Shown one piece after another: positions 1 through 7,550 of a DNA stretch of 30,958 nucleotides (positions are counted from its first letter, which is position 1; each line of letters begins with the position of its first letter). Both the position numbers and the translations under genes were made by a program. The notes beneath the pieces are model-generated. The model was not told where the DNA came from. It saw only the letters and a program-made list of their open reading frames with translations, and searched no databases. Source of the DNA: JAIMBK01 sp040755975 (lineage in GTDB: Bacteria > Bacillota > Desulfotomaculia > Desulfotomaculales > Nap2-2B); assembly GCA_040755975.1 (NCBI GenBank), contig JBFLZY010000028.1, positions 1 to 30,958 of the forward strand, written 5' to 3'.

Positions 1-303
1 GACCGTTTTTCAGGTTAATTGACCACCTCCCAGCCTATAAGCGTGAAAAATTGCCTCGTTTTTTTAAGCAAACACCATAACATATATTCGTCATTAATTT
101 AATTAATCCTTCTCCAGAACATTTTTTTTCGCTTCGCCACTTCTATCTCTTCGGCACAGACCTGCCGATTCCTGCTTATTTATCCGAAAATTTTGCCCGC
201 GGGCGATTTGACGTCCGGACAGCCTGCTGATATACTTCAGGACAGAGGTAATCCAATCCTCAGGATTTTAATTATGGATATTTCTTGTCTAAGGAGGAAT
301 ATA
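1..303. other. Intergenic region at left edge, no gene seen
   Basis: This stretch is AT-rich over about 60-130 and carries no convincing coding frame on either strand. The only functional signal I can support is the AAGGAGG-type ribosome binding site near 291-297, which serves the FmdB-type gene starting at 304. An in-frame upstream extension of that gene to 193 is possible on paper. It would add residues unlike any zinc ribbon N-terminus and would ignore this ribosome binding site, so I treat 193-303 as untranslated. Confidence 0.5.
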
Positions 304-543
304 ATGCCGATTTTTGAATTTCGCTGTCTCCAATGCGGCCAGCTTTTTGAAAAACTTTTCTTAAACCCGGACGAGAAAGCGGATAACATTGAGTGTCCTG
401 CCTGCAAATCCTCCTCCTTTGAGCGGGTAATCAGCAAGACCAACTATATGATGGGCAAAGGCGGGAAAAAGCCAAAGCTCACCACCAAATCCTGCAGCCC
501 GGGGACGAACTGCATGACTCTGGACATCCCGGGGCCGGACTAA
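304..543 (+). CDS. FmdB-family zinc ribbon protein
   Basis: A 79-residue protein opening with MPIFEFRCLQCGQLFE, the standard start of the FmdB/CxxC putative regulatory zinc ribbon family. The first pair of metal ligands is CLQC (residues 8 and 11) and the second is CPAC about 20 residues later, so one zinc site is expected. The tail is lysine-rich, then Ser/Gly/Pro-rich with two more cysteines, and probably disordered. The ATG at 304 is chosen because AAGGAGG lies just upstream and because the family begins exactly here. The family occurs widely beside amidase, formamidase and sulfur-metabolism genes, but its molecular role is not settled. The next gene follows after about 70 bp on the same strand and also carries an N-terminal zinc ribbon. 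The family call is firm; the function is unknown. Confidence 0.85.
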   Translation: MPIFEFRCLQCGQLFEKLFLNPDEKADNIECPACKSSSFERVISKTNYMMGKGGKKPKLTTKSCSPGTNCMTLDIPGPD

Positions 544-611
544 AGAAAGTTGCTCATGGGAACTTGCATTCTCTCCATAAGCATGAAAATAGAGGGCTGG
601 AGGGGAGAAAT

Positions 612-1811
612 GTGAAAACGAAGCAGGGTCGTCCGGTTCACGGGCTCAGCGAAGATGATCGGCTTTATTCGCGAAAAGCAAGTGATTCCAGGCAAAGAGG
701 CCTTTTCTCCAGGCAGCTGACGGTCAAACCCGCCTGCCCTTTCTGCGGCCTTCCGCTGGAAAAACCAAAAGAACTGAAAACCCGCCGGCCGCAGGAGATG
801 CCCCTCGGGTCCTGCGCCTGCGGGGCCGTCTACGCCTACGACGCCACCGGGCACAACCTGGGCGCCGCTTTTCTAGAGGCGCTTGTCTTCAGCTGCAATA
901 TGGATTGGGATCTGGCCTGGGGTTTGCTGCCGGAGGAAGATTACCTGGAAAAAATCGTGGAGAATTACGATTACGAAACCAACCGGATCGTTCCGGGCGG
1001 ATTTTACGAAGGCAGAAAAATCTCCGGGGCTCTTTATTTCGTCCGGCCGCACGCCGACATCCAGGAGGTCACCCGCCGGGGCGTTGAACAGAGGCTCCAG
1101 CAACCGGCCCCGGTTAAACCTGCTTCGCCGGCGCCGGCCAAGGAGCCGGCCGCAAGGACTTTCACCAAAGAAGAAGTGGCGGAACTGGTGGAACAATACA
1201 CGCCAGCGCCGCTGTTAGCCGGCGCCGGCCCGGATCAAAAAACGATCCGGCACTTGCAGCGCCTCCTTTATTCGGCTGACGAATTGACCCGTCTCCGGGC
1301 GGCCGAATTCTTGGGCCGGGCCTGCGCCGCGGCCGCCCAAAAAAATCCGCGGTTTGTTTCCGGGCTCCTCCAGGGCCTGCTTACCTCTTTGACGGACACC
1401 GCCTCCTCCGGCTGGGGGGCAATGGAAGCAATCGGCGAAATCATCAGCCGTTCCGTGGGCATTTATGCCGGCTACATCCCGGTGCTGTACCAGCTCCTGG
1501 AAGAAAAAAGGGAAGATCCGGAGTTGCAGGCCAAAATTCTGGAGGCTATCGGCAAAATCGCCAGGAGGCGGCCGGATTTAATCAAAAAATCAGCCGCTTA
1601 TTTTACGCCTTTCCTCCAAAACCCCCGCCCGGAAATCCGGGGTCAGGCGGCCGTGCTCCTCGGCAGCCTGGGAGCGGCAAAAGCCGCCGGGGAATTGCAA
1701 CTCTTGCAAAAGGACCCACACGAAATCAACATCTACGAAAGAGGGGAATTTGTTACAAAGACCGTCGGCCGGCTGGCCGCTGAAGCCCTGGCGACCGCGG
1801 CGAAAGAATAG
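612..1811 (+). CDS. Zinc-ribbon and HEAT-repeat protein of unknown function
   Basis: About 399 residues from a GTG start at 612, preceded by GGAGGGGAGA. A TTG at 564 would extend the frame but has no ribosome binding site. Residues about 40-72 form a ribbon with cysteines at 42, 45, 68 and 70 (CPFC then CAC). Residues about 75-160 form an acidic/aromatic domain I do not recognise, followed by a Pro/Ala-rich linker of about 30 residues. The C-terminal half (about 205-395) consists of helical HEAT-like repeats, for example the stretch beginning RHLQRLLYSADELTRLRAAEFLG and ending with a PEIRGQAAVLLGSLG-type repeat. There is no signal peptide or membrane segment, so it is probably cytoplasmic. 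HEAT solenoids usually mediate protein-protein contact. No enzyme motif is visible. It converges on the TPR gene with only 23 bp between stop codons. Confidence 0.7.
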   Translation: MKTKQGRPVHGLSEDDRLYSRKASDSRQRGLFSRQLTVKPACPFCGLPLEKPKELKTRRPQEMPLGSCACGAVYAYDATGHNLGAAFLEALVFSCNMDWDLAWGLLPEEDYLEKIVENYDYETNRIVPGGFYEGRKISGALYFVRPHADIQEVTRRGVEQRLQQPAPVKPASPAPAKEPAARTFTKEEVAELVEQYTPAPLLAGAGPDQKTIRHLQRLLYSADELTRLRAAEFLGRACAAAAQKNPRFVSGLLQGLLTSLTDTASSGWGAMEAIGEIISRSVGIYAGYIPVLYQLLEEKREDPELQAKILEAIGKIARRRPDLIKKSAAYFTPFLQNPRPEIRGQAAVLLGSLGAAKAAGELQLLQKDPHEINIYERGEFVTKTVGRLAAEALATAAKE

Positions 1812-1834
1812 GCGACCGGCCGGGTTTTGCATTT

Positions 1835-2461
1835 TCATTTGCTTCGGTAGGGTTCCAGTTCGGCCAGAAATTCCGGGTGGACTTCAAAACCAAGTTCCCT
1901 GGCTTTATCGACATGCTCGATGGCGTTGGCGTAATCTTCCTTCAGGTAATAAGCATAGGCCAGGTTGTTGTGGGCGAGGGGAAAATCAGGCGCCATTTTG
2001 AGCAATTCCCGGCCGGTTTCAATAGCCTGATCAAGATCCCCTTTTTGCAGGTAGGCGTTGGCCAGGTTGGTCCAGGCCTGGACGATGCGCGGGTTCAGAG
2101 CGATGGCTTTCTCCAGGGCCGCGATGGCCTCGTCAGGGCGGGCCATCTGCAAGTAGGCAAACCCCAGGTTGGCGTACCCGCGGGCGTACCGCGGTTCTAT
2201 TTCCACCGCCTTTTTGTTTGCCTCCACTACTTTCTCCAGATCCCCCTTTTTGAAGTAAATATAGCCTAAATTTGCGCAGGCCTCAAACATCCGTCCGCTG
2301 TTGGCGATGGCCTCTTCAAAATAGGGGATGGCTTCGTCCAGCCTGCCCTGCTGCATGAGGCTCACGCCTAAATTGTAATAGGCGTTGGCGCATTCGGGGT
2401 TTTCCTGCAGGATTCTTTTTTGTTCGGCGATAAATTCCTCGAAGCTCTTTGGCCCGGTCAC
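1835..2461 (-). CDS. Tetratricopeptide repeat protein
   Basis: A soluble protein of 208 residues made almost wholly of TPR units: the 34-residue pattern with NAYYNLGVSLMQQGRLDEAIPYFEEAI-like helices recurs about five times, followed by a partial unit. There is no signal peptide or transmembrane helix. TPR arrays are protein-binding scaffolds, and the sequence does not reveal the partner. The start is a GTG at 2461, with a GGGGG-containing sequence about 10 bases upstream; an ATG five bases upstream is out of frame. The gene lies downstream of dsrD on the same strand, beyond a strong terminator, so it is probably transcribed separately. A small hairpin (2523-2543) lies in its presumed leader. 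Confidence 0.85.
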   Translation of the reverse strand: MTGPKSFEEFIAEQKRILQENPECANAYYNLGVSLMQQGRLDEAIPYFEEAIANSGRMFEACANLGYIYFKKGDLEKVVEANKKAVEIEPRYARGYANLGFAYLQMARPDEAIAALEKAIALNPRIVQAWTNLANAYLQKGDLDQAIETGRELLKMAPDFPLAHNNLAYAYYLKEDYANAIEHVDKARELGFEVHPEFLAELEPYRSK

Positions 2462-2522
2462 GGCATTTAAACCCCCTGCTCATGCTCAAAAATTAAAAAC
2501 GGTATCATTAGTTTAAGTCATC

Positions 2523-2543
2523 GGGCTGAAATTAGTCCAGCCC
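2523..2543. other. Short GGGCTG/CAGCCC hairpin in leader of TPR gene
   Basis: GGGCTG at 2523-2528 pairs with CAGCCC at 2538-2543 around a 9-base loop. Read on the plus strand it is followed by TTTTG. On the minus strand it falls in the untranslated leader of the TPR gene. A very similar GGGCTG...AATTA...CGGCT sequence is found at 6089-6108, so it may belong to a dispersed repeat instead of being a regulator. Confidence 0.3.
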
Positions 2544-2562
2544 TTTTGTAGAAAAAAACGAT

Positions 2563-2601
2563 AAAAGAGGCCGCCGGAAAAAGAAGGTAGCGACCTCTTT
2601 T
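2563..2601 (-). terminator. Rho-independent terminator of dsrABD
   Basis: AAAAGAGG at 2563-2570 and CCTCTTTT at 2594-2601 form a stem that continues inward with CGC/GCG after one mismatch. On the minus strand it is followed by TTTTATCG and then a run of seven T. It sits about 35 bases beyond the dsrD stop codon, as expected for the end of the dsr operon. Confidence 0.8.
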
Positions 2602-2634
2602 CTACCTGCTCCTTGAGAGCAGCCCCGGGAGAGG

Positions 2635-2865
2635 CTATTTATCCTCGGTGATGCCTCTTCCCTTCAAACCGTACATGGTCGTGCTGCCCGTGGAGAAGTA
2701 AATCAGCGTGCCCTCGTTGACCAGTTCGGAAGCGGCTTTTTTGATGTCCCTGGATTTCGCTCCCGGAACCTTTTGCTGAACAGCCTTCTCCATGTCTTTG
2801 AAGTAAAACTTTGTTTTCTTACTGCTTTCGGCGTATTCAACGATCGCCTTTTTAATTTCGTCCAA
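2635..2865 (-). CDS. dsrD: Dissimilatory sulfite reductase-associated protein DsrD
   Basis: A 76-residue, lysine-rich protein directly behind dsrB. The pattern KKAIVEYAESSKKTKFYFKDM, then KKAASELVNEGTLIYFSTGSTTMYGLKG, matches the small winged-helix DsrD family found almost only in sulfite/sulfate reducers. The family is known to stimulate DsrAB as an allosteric activator; the winged-helix fold does not imply DNA binding. It acts in the cytoplasm with DsrAB. The start is a TTG at 2865 with AAGGAGG eight bases upstream. It lies 33 bp after dsrB and is followed by a strong terminator, so it closes the dsrABD operon. Length agrees with the family (about 75-80 residues). Confidence 0.93.
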   Translation of the reverse strand: MDEIKKAIVEYAESSKKTKFYFKDMEKAVQQKVPGAKSRDIKKAASELVNEGTLIYFSTGSTTMYGLKGRGITEDK

Positions 2866-2898
2866 ATTATAAACCTCCTTAAACCCGCGCAGCGGGTT

Positions 2899-4086
2899 TT
2901 AGTCAATGCCTCCCGCCGCCCGCGAGGCCTCCCAGGCCGCCTCGGTAAATTTAAACTGCGTGCTGGTGCGGTAGGTATCGTAAGCCAGGCGGTAATCGTC
3001 GAGGAGGTGTTCCGTGAACGGCAGGCCGCACTTTTCGAAGAATTTCTCCCAGCCGATCCGCTCCGCCCAGTCGCCGAGGCGTTCGTACTTCCGGGCATCG
3101 GCGGCGTAAGCCTCCACGATTTTCTTGACGGCCTCCACCACTTCGGGGAACCGCGGGAAGTTGTTCGGCAGCCAGGGCACGACAACCTTGGAGAACTTCG
3201 GTTCGCTGATCCGGTTGGACAGCTTGCCGCCGGCGAGAATTGTCACGCCGTCCCCCGTCTTGTCCGAGAGCGGCAGCGCCGGGCACATGGTGTAGCAGTT
3301 TCCGCAGAACATGCACCGGTCGGTCTTAATCTTGACCGTCCGCTTGCCGCTGGCGGTTTTGTCGGGGGAGATGGCGCCCACCGGGCAGGCGGCGATGGCC
3401 AGCGGAATTTCGCAGATGGACTCGATCACTTCGTGGTCAACAATGGGCGGCTTCCGGTGGTAGCCCAAAAGCGCGATGTCCGAGCAATGCACGGCGCCGC
3501 ACATGTTCAGGCAGCAGGCCATGGAAATCCTCAGCTGGGCCGGCAGGGTCATGCTGGTAAAGTAATCGAACAGCTCGTCCATGACTGCCTTGACCAGCGA
3601 AGAAGCGTCCGTTGCCGGGGTATGACAGTGGATGTACCCCTGGGTGTGGACGATGTTGGTGATGCCGGCGCCGGTGCCGCCGATGGGGAACTTGTAGCTG
3701 CCCGTGATGAACTTGCGGTTCCAGAGTTCTTTCTTTAACGCCTCCACCTTTTCCGGGCTGTCCACCATGAACTCGATGTTGTTGCGGGTAGTGAAGCGCA
3801 CGTAACCGTCGCAATATTTGTCGGCGATGTCGCAGACTTCCCGGATCATCTCCGCGGTCATGAACCGCATGCCGCCGCAGCGTACGGTGTAGACCTTCTC
3901 TCCCGTTTCGGAAACGTGCACCAGCACGCCCGGCTCCAGGATGTCGTGATAAAGCCACTTGCCGTAATTGCGCTGAATGACGGGCGGGAAAAAGTCCCAG
4001 TAGTGCCGCGGACCGATATCGGTAATCCTGTTTTCCGTCGGTTTTTCCGGATTGTACTTGCCTGACTTGCCAAGAGAAAACGCCAT
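2899..4086 (-). CDS. dsrB: Dissimilatory sulfite reductase beta subunit
   Basis: 395 residues, close to the usual 380-390. DsrB pairs with DsrA in the A2B2 siroheme enzyme that reduces sulfite in the last cytoplasmic step of sulfate respiration, loading sulfur onto DsrC. The N-terminal part has the family signature DIGPRHYWDFFPPVIQRNYGKW and the sulfite/nitrite reductase half-domain with FTTRNNIEFMV. Cysteines lie in MACCLNMCGAVHCSDIA, the siroheme/[4Fe-4S] region. An inserted ferredoxin domain near residues 255-270 has RCMFCGNCYTMCP. The ATG at 4086 has GGAGGTAAAGATA upstream. It lies 25 bp behind dsrA and upstream of dsrD. Several long frames overlap it on both strands; they are shadows created by GC-rich codon use. 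Confidence 0.97.
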   Translation of the reverse strand: MAFSLGKSGKYNPEKPTENRITDIGPRHYWDFFPPVIQRNYGKWLYHDILEPGVLVHVSETGEKVYTVRCGGMRFMTAEMIREVCDIADKYCDGYVRFTTRNNIEFMVDSPEKVEALKKELWNRKFITGSYKFPIGGTGAGITNIVHTQGYIHCHTPATDASSLVKAVMDELFDYFTSMTLPAQLRISMACCLNMCGAVHCSDIALLGYHRKPPIVDHEVIESICEIPLAIAACPVGAISPDKTASGKRTVKIKTDRCMFCGNCYTMCPALPLSDKTGDGVTILAGGKLSNRISEPKFSKVVVPWLPNNFPRFPEVVEAVKKIVEAYAADARKYERLGDWAERIGWEKFFEKCGLPFTEHLLDDYRLAYDTYRTSTQFKFTEAAWEASRAAGGID

Positions 4087-4111
4087 TTATCTTTACCTCC
4101 TATCCCTATCC

Positions 4112-5757
4112 CTATCTTCTGTGTCTGGAGCGGTAATCCTCGATGTCGCGCTCCCAGCCGCCCGGCACGTCCTCTTCTTTCCAGTAGATGTACGGGTTCG
4201 AACGCGGCACCTTCACCATCTGCGGGAAGGCCGGCATGCCGATCACGTCCAGGAACCGCCACAGCCCCTGCCGCTGAATGAGCTCGCCCAGGCGCTCGCG
4301 GTTCTTGCCTTCTTCCATCCACCATTCGAAAACCTTATCGATAAGCTCTTTCAGGTTATCGTAGGGTGGTTCCATCTTCATGAAGGGAACGGTCAGCACG
4401 GACATCTGCGCGCCTTCCAGAATGGGCGCCTTGGCCCCGAATAAAACGCTGGCGCCGGTATCGACTCCCGGCCGCAGGGCCCGGGGCATGGTGTTAATGC
4501 AATGCATGCAGCGGTTGCATTCAGCGTTGTTGATCTTGAGCTTGCCGTCTTCCATCCACATGCATTTCGTCGGGCACAGGTCGATGACTTCCTTGTTGAT
4601 GTCGAACTTGCCCCAGTCTCTTCCCCGGTGCGCGCCGGCGTTGGGCAAAATCTCGCCGTTGATGTAAGCCTGCACGGCATCCTGATCGATGCGGATGTCG
4701 TCGCGCCAGGTGCCGATAATAGACATGTCGGCGCGGGCGATGGAGGCCACACAGCCGTTGGGGCAGCCGTCGAACTTGAATTTGAACTTATACGGGAAGG
4801 CCGGCCGGTGCAGCTCGTCCTGGTAATGCATGGTCAGTTCGTAGCACAGTTCCTGGGTATCGTAGCAGGCCCACTCGCAGCGGGCTTTGCCGACGCAGCA
4901 GGAAGGCGTGCGCAGGTTCGAACCCGAGCCGCCGAGGTCCTGATCAAGTTCGTGGGTGAGATCGAAGAAGATCGGCTCCAACTGGTCGGTAACGGTCCCC
5001 AGGAAAATGATGTCTCCCGTGGAGCCGTGCATGTTAAAAATTCCGCTCCCCCGGTATTCCCACAAGTCGCAAAGAGCCCTCAAGAAACCCGTTTTATAGA
5101 ATTTGCTGGCCGGCTGGTTCACGCGGATGGTGTGGAAATGGGCAACGCCGGGGAACTTTTCCGGAACGTCGGAATACCGGCCGATGACGCCGCCGCCGTA
5201 TCCAAACACGCCCACGATGCCGCCGTGCTTCCAGTGGGTCTCGCCGTCGTCAAAGGAGAGTTGCANNNNNNNNNNNNNNNNNNNNNNNNNNNNNNNNNNN
5301 NNNNNNNNNNNNNNNNNNNNNNNNNNNNNNNNNNNNNNNNNNNNNNNNNNNNNNNNNNNNNNNNNTGGGCAACGCCGGGGAACTTTTCCGGAACGTCGGA
5401 ATACCGGCCGATGACGCCGCCGCCGTATCCAAACACGCCCACGATGCCGCCGTGCTTCCAGTGGGTCTCGCCGTCGTCAAAGGAGAGTTGCAACTGGCCA
5501 AGTAAGTCTTCCACGACGTCTTTAGGAATCATCACCCGGTCATCGGCAAGTTTTTTTCTATGCAGTGCTTCGCGCTTTGCGTCGGCCACAAAACTCGGCC
5601 ACGGTCCTTTTTCCAGCTCCTCCAAATCGGGGATCGGGTGCTTTATTTTGAAATCTTTAAGCTCTTCGTCGGTGTAGTTGCGAAGCTCTTCATCCGTATA
5701 AATACGGACTTCATCATACTTTATTTCTTTCTGCGGCTGTCTCGGTTCAAAAGCCAT
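4112..5757 (-). CDS. dsrA: Dissimilatory sulfite reductase alpha subunit, interrupted by assembly gap
   Basis: The alpha subunit of siroheme sulfite reductase. N-terminal coding lies at 5757 down to the gap and C-terminal coding from 5265 down to 4112, in different frames as written. Removing the 100-N gap plus one copy of the 127-bp duplication (227 bp in all) makes the frame continuous and predicts about 472 residues. Signatures include GETHWKHGGIVGVFGYGGGVIGRY, FKFKFDGCPNGCVASIARAD, the siroheme/[4Fe-4S] cysteines of CCVGKARCEWACYDT and a ferredoxin CNRCMHCINTMPRAL. The ending NPYIYWKEEDVPGGWERDIEDYR is typical. The N-terminus is about 35 residues longer than the Desulfovibrio protein and contains a near-repeat YTDEELRNYTDEELKD. 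The ATG at 5757 has GGAGAGGAGT upstream. The gene is probably intact in the organism. Confidence 0.95.
5139..5265. repeat. 127-bp exact duplication, copy 1 (assembly artefact)
   Basis: Identical base for base to 5366-5492, in the same orientation, and bounded on the right by the run of N. It lies inside dsrA. The copies abut the gap on opposite sides, which is what two overlapping contig ends look like when a scaffolder fails to merge them. Confidence 0.9.
5266..5365. other. Assembly gap of exactly 100 N
   Basis: A run of 100 undetermined bases inside dsrA. The round number suggests a default placeholder length and not a measured gap. Translated products covering it contain only unknown residues. 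Confidence 0.98.
5366..5492. repeat. 127-bp exact duplication, copy 2 (assembly artefact)
   Basis: Second copy of the sequence at 5139-5265. It continues without interruption into the N-terminal coding part of dsrA, so this copy and the sequence to its right represent one contig end. Confidence 0.9.
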
Positions 5758-6104
5758 CTTTCACGACTCCTCTCCTTATGGATAAAGTTAAGAAGCAAAC
5801 ACGAAATAATTTATTGTTTCGCAATTACCCGCTTTCACCCCCCACAGAATTCCTCCTGATTGCGCTCAACTGCCCCGGCTTCCTGTTCTTAATGCACCCA
5901 ACCTTTAATAATTCGTCGTTTAGTTAATGAATCCTGCTAAATATTTGGACACGATAAATTGCGACCTGATCTCTTTATTCGGCGGAACACTGCTTTATTC
6001 CTGCCGGCCGCTGAAAAAATTTGTACACGCCTTCACAAAAAAGCCCACGAAAGAATTTCTCCCCTGAAAATAGCTTAACTTCTGACATCGGGCTGGAATT
6101 ATCC
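5758..6104. other. dsrA upstream region without a recognised gene
   Basis: About 350 bp upstream of dsrA, AT-rich in 5780-5990, where the dsr promoter must lie unless dsr is read through from murA. I found no -35/-10 pair good enough to name. A strong AGGAGG at about 5852-5857 precedes a 7-codon frame (5825-5845, minus) that I do not regard as a gene. A weak 76-codon minus frame at 5995-6225 overlaps the palindromic element next to it and lacks a ribosome binding site. Confidence 0.4.
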
Positions 6105-6213
6105 GGCTCGCTCCGCTGCTCCGGGCCGACCCGGCACTCAGCCTTTCCGGAAGGTTCGGAGCAAGACTGAAGCTAGCATGAAGCTGAGTGCCGGGGCTTG
6201 GTTCGGAGCGAAC
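6105..6213. repeat. Palindromic intergenic element between murA and dsrA
   Basis: The ends are inverted copies: GCTCGCTCCG near 6106 and CGGAGCGAAC ending at 6213. Inside, CCCGGCACTCAGC (6130-6142) and GCTGAGTGCCGGG (6183-6195) form a perfect 13-bp stem. The 19 bases at 6195-6213 recur in inverted orientation at 28477-28495. The GCTCCG.TGCT.CGGGCCGAC segment (6110-6130) resembles copies near 8480, 19435 and 28520. It ends nine bases short of the murA stop codon, so it may also act as a 3' end structure, though no T-run follows it. Confidence 0.65.
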
Positions 6214-6221
6214 TCCTAAAT

Positions 6222-7475
6222 TCACCGGCGCCAGACCCGGGCTCCCAGGGAGGTCAGCTTTTCTTCCAGGCGGTGGTACCCTCTGTCGATATAATAGACG
6301 TTGCTTATTTCCGTTTCCCCTTCGGCCAATAAACCGGCCACCACCAGGGCGGCCCCGGCGCGCAAATCGGTAGCCTTTACCTTTGCGCCGAAAAGCTTGT
6401 CCCCCCCTTCGATGATCGCCAGGCGCCCTTCCACCTTTATTTTGGCGCCCATCCTTTTCAGTTCGTCGGCAACCCGGAACCTGTTCTCAAAAATATTCTC
6501 AACAATCATGCTGGTTCCCCTGACCCGGGAAAGCAGGGCCATCATCTGCGATTGCATGTCGGTAGGGAAGCCCGGGTAGGGCATCGTTTTGATATCAACC
6601 GGCCGCAGCGGATGACAAGCCCTGACGCGCAAAACATCGCCCTCTTCAAAGACATCCACATTGGCTTCGCGCAGCTTGGCGCCGAGCGGCTCAACATGCA
6701 GGGGAATGACGTTTTCCAGTTCCACGTCCCCGCCGGTGGCCGCCGCCGCCACCATATACGTGCCGGCCTCGATCCGGTCCGGAATGACGCTGTAACGAAC
6801 GCATTCGCCCAAACTGTCCACGCCTTCGATTTTGATAATATCGGTGCCGGCGCCCCGGACCTTGGCCCCCAGGCAATTCAAAAAATTAGCCAGATCGACC
6901 ACCTCTGGCTCCTTCGCCACATTCTCAATGACAGTCTGTCCTTTGGCCAGGCAGGCGGCCATCATAATATTTTCGGTGGCCCCCACGCTGGGAAAATCCA
7001 GGTAAATCCGCGAGCCGGTCAGGCGGCTGGCGGATGCCCGCACAACCCCCTTTTCCAGGCTGAGCCCGGCGCCCAAAGCAGCCAGGCCTTTAAAGTGCAG
7101 ATCCATGGGCCTGATCCCGATGTTGCAGCCCCCCGGAAGGCATAACTCGACCCGGCCGTAACGGGCCAGCATGGGCCCCAAAAGCAAATTGGACGCCCTT
7201 AATTTTTTAACCATCTCGTAGGGGGGCATCCCTTCGATCCGGCCGGGCATTTGGATGGTTAGGGAATCATTTTCCTGCCACTGGATCCGTGCTCCCACCC
7301 ACCTGATTATATCGATCATGACCTGAATGTCCGTAATATCAGGAATGTTTTCCAGCACCACTTTCCCTTCCGCCATTACGGAAGCGCACAAAATGGCCAG
7401 GGCAGCATTTTTAGCGCCGCTTACGCGCACCCGCCCGCTTAGAACATTCCCTCCGGCAATGACGAGCCTGCCCAT
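6222..7475 (-). CDS. murA: UDP-N-acetylglucosamine 1-carboxyvinyltransferase
   Basis: 417 residues, the normal MurA size. The enzyme transfers enolpyruvate from phosphoenolpyruvate to UDP-GlcNAc, the first committed step of peptidoglycan synthesis, in the cytoplasm. Visible signatures are the substrate-binding Lys22-Asn23 in SGAKNAALAI, the catalytic-loop cysteine at 117 in LPGGCNIGIRPMDLH (the fosfomycin target position), and later family blocks such as PDRIEAGTYMVAAAATGG and YPGFPTDMQSQMMAL. The duplicated EPSP-synthase-like fold is implied by the family. The ATG at 7475 has AGGTGA upstream. It heads a minus-strand group, but 75 bp separate it from the peptidase gene upstream, so co-transcription is possible and not shown. 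Confidence 0.97.
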   Translation of the reverse strand: MGRLVIAGGNVLSGRVRVSGAKNAALAILCASVMAEGKVVLENIPDITDIQVMIDIIRWVGARIQWQENDSLTIQMPGRIEGMPPYEMVKKLRASNLLLGPMLARYGRVELCLPGGCNIGIRPMDLHFKGLAALGAGLSLEKGVVRASASRLTGSRIYLDFPSVGATENIMMAACLAKGQTVIENVAKEPEVVDLANFLNCLGAKVRGAGTDIIKIEGVDSLGECVRYSVIPDRIEAGTYMVAAAATGGDVELENVIPLHVEPLGAKLREANVDVFEEGDVLRVRACHPLRPVDIKTMPYPGFPTDMQSQMMALLSRVRGTSMIVENIFENRFRVADELKRMGAKIKVEGRLAIIEGGDKLFGAKVKATDLRAGAALVVAGLLAEGETEISNVYYIDRGYHRLEEKLTSLGARVWRR

Positions 7476-7550
7476 GCTCTTCAGTCACCTTTTTTCAACA
7501 TCTTTCATCACTAAAGATTCTCTACCGGGCTCAAAATTCCTGCCTCCGGG

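Noticed and set aside
2773..3738. Long plus-strand frame of 321 codons opposite dsrB
   Set aside because: It is an antisense shadow of a GC-rich gene; composition is Ala/Gly/Val/Arg-rich, it resembles no family, and it lacks a ribosome binding site.
4502..5677. Plus-strand frame of 391 codons running through the N gap
   Set aside because: It is antisense to dsrA, passes through undetermined bases, and repeats itself only because the 127-bp duplication repeats.
5825..5845. A 7-codon minus-strand frame behind a strong AGGAGG upstream of dsrA
   Set aside because: Too short to distinguish from chance; no attenuator structure was found between it and dsrA.
5995..6225. A 76-codon minus-strand frame after murA
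   Set aside because: It is composed largely of the palindromic element and lacks start signals.
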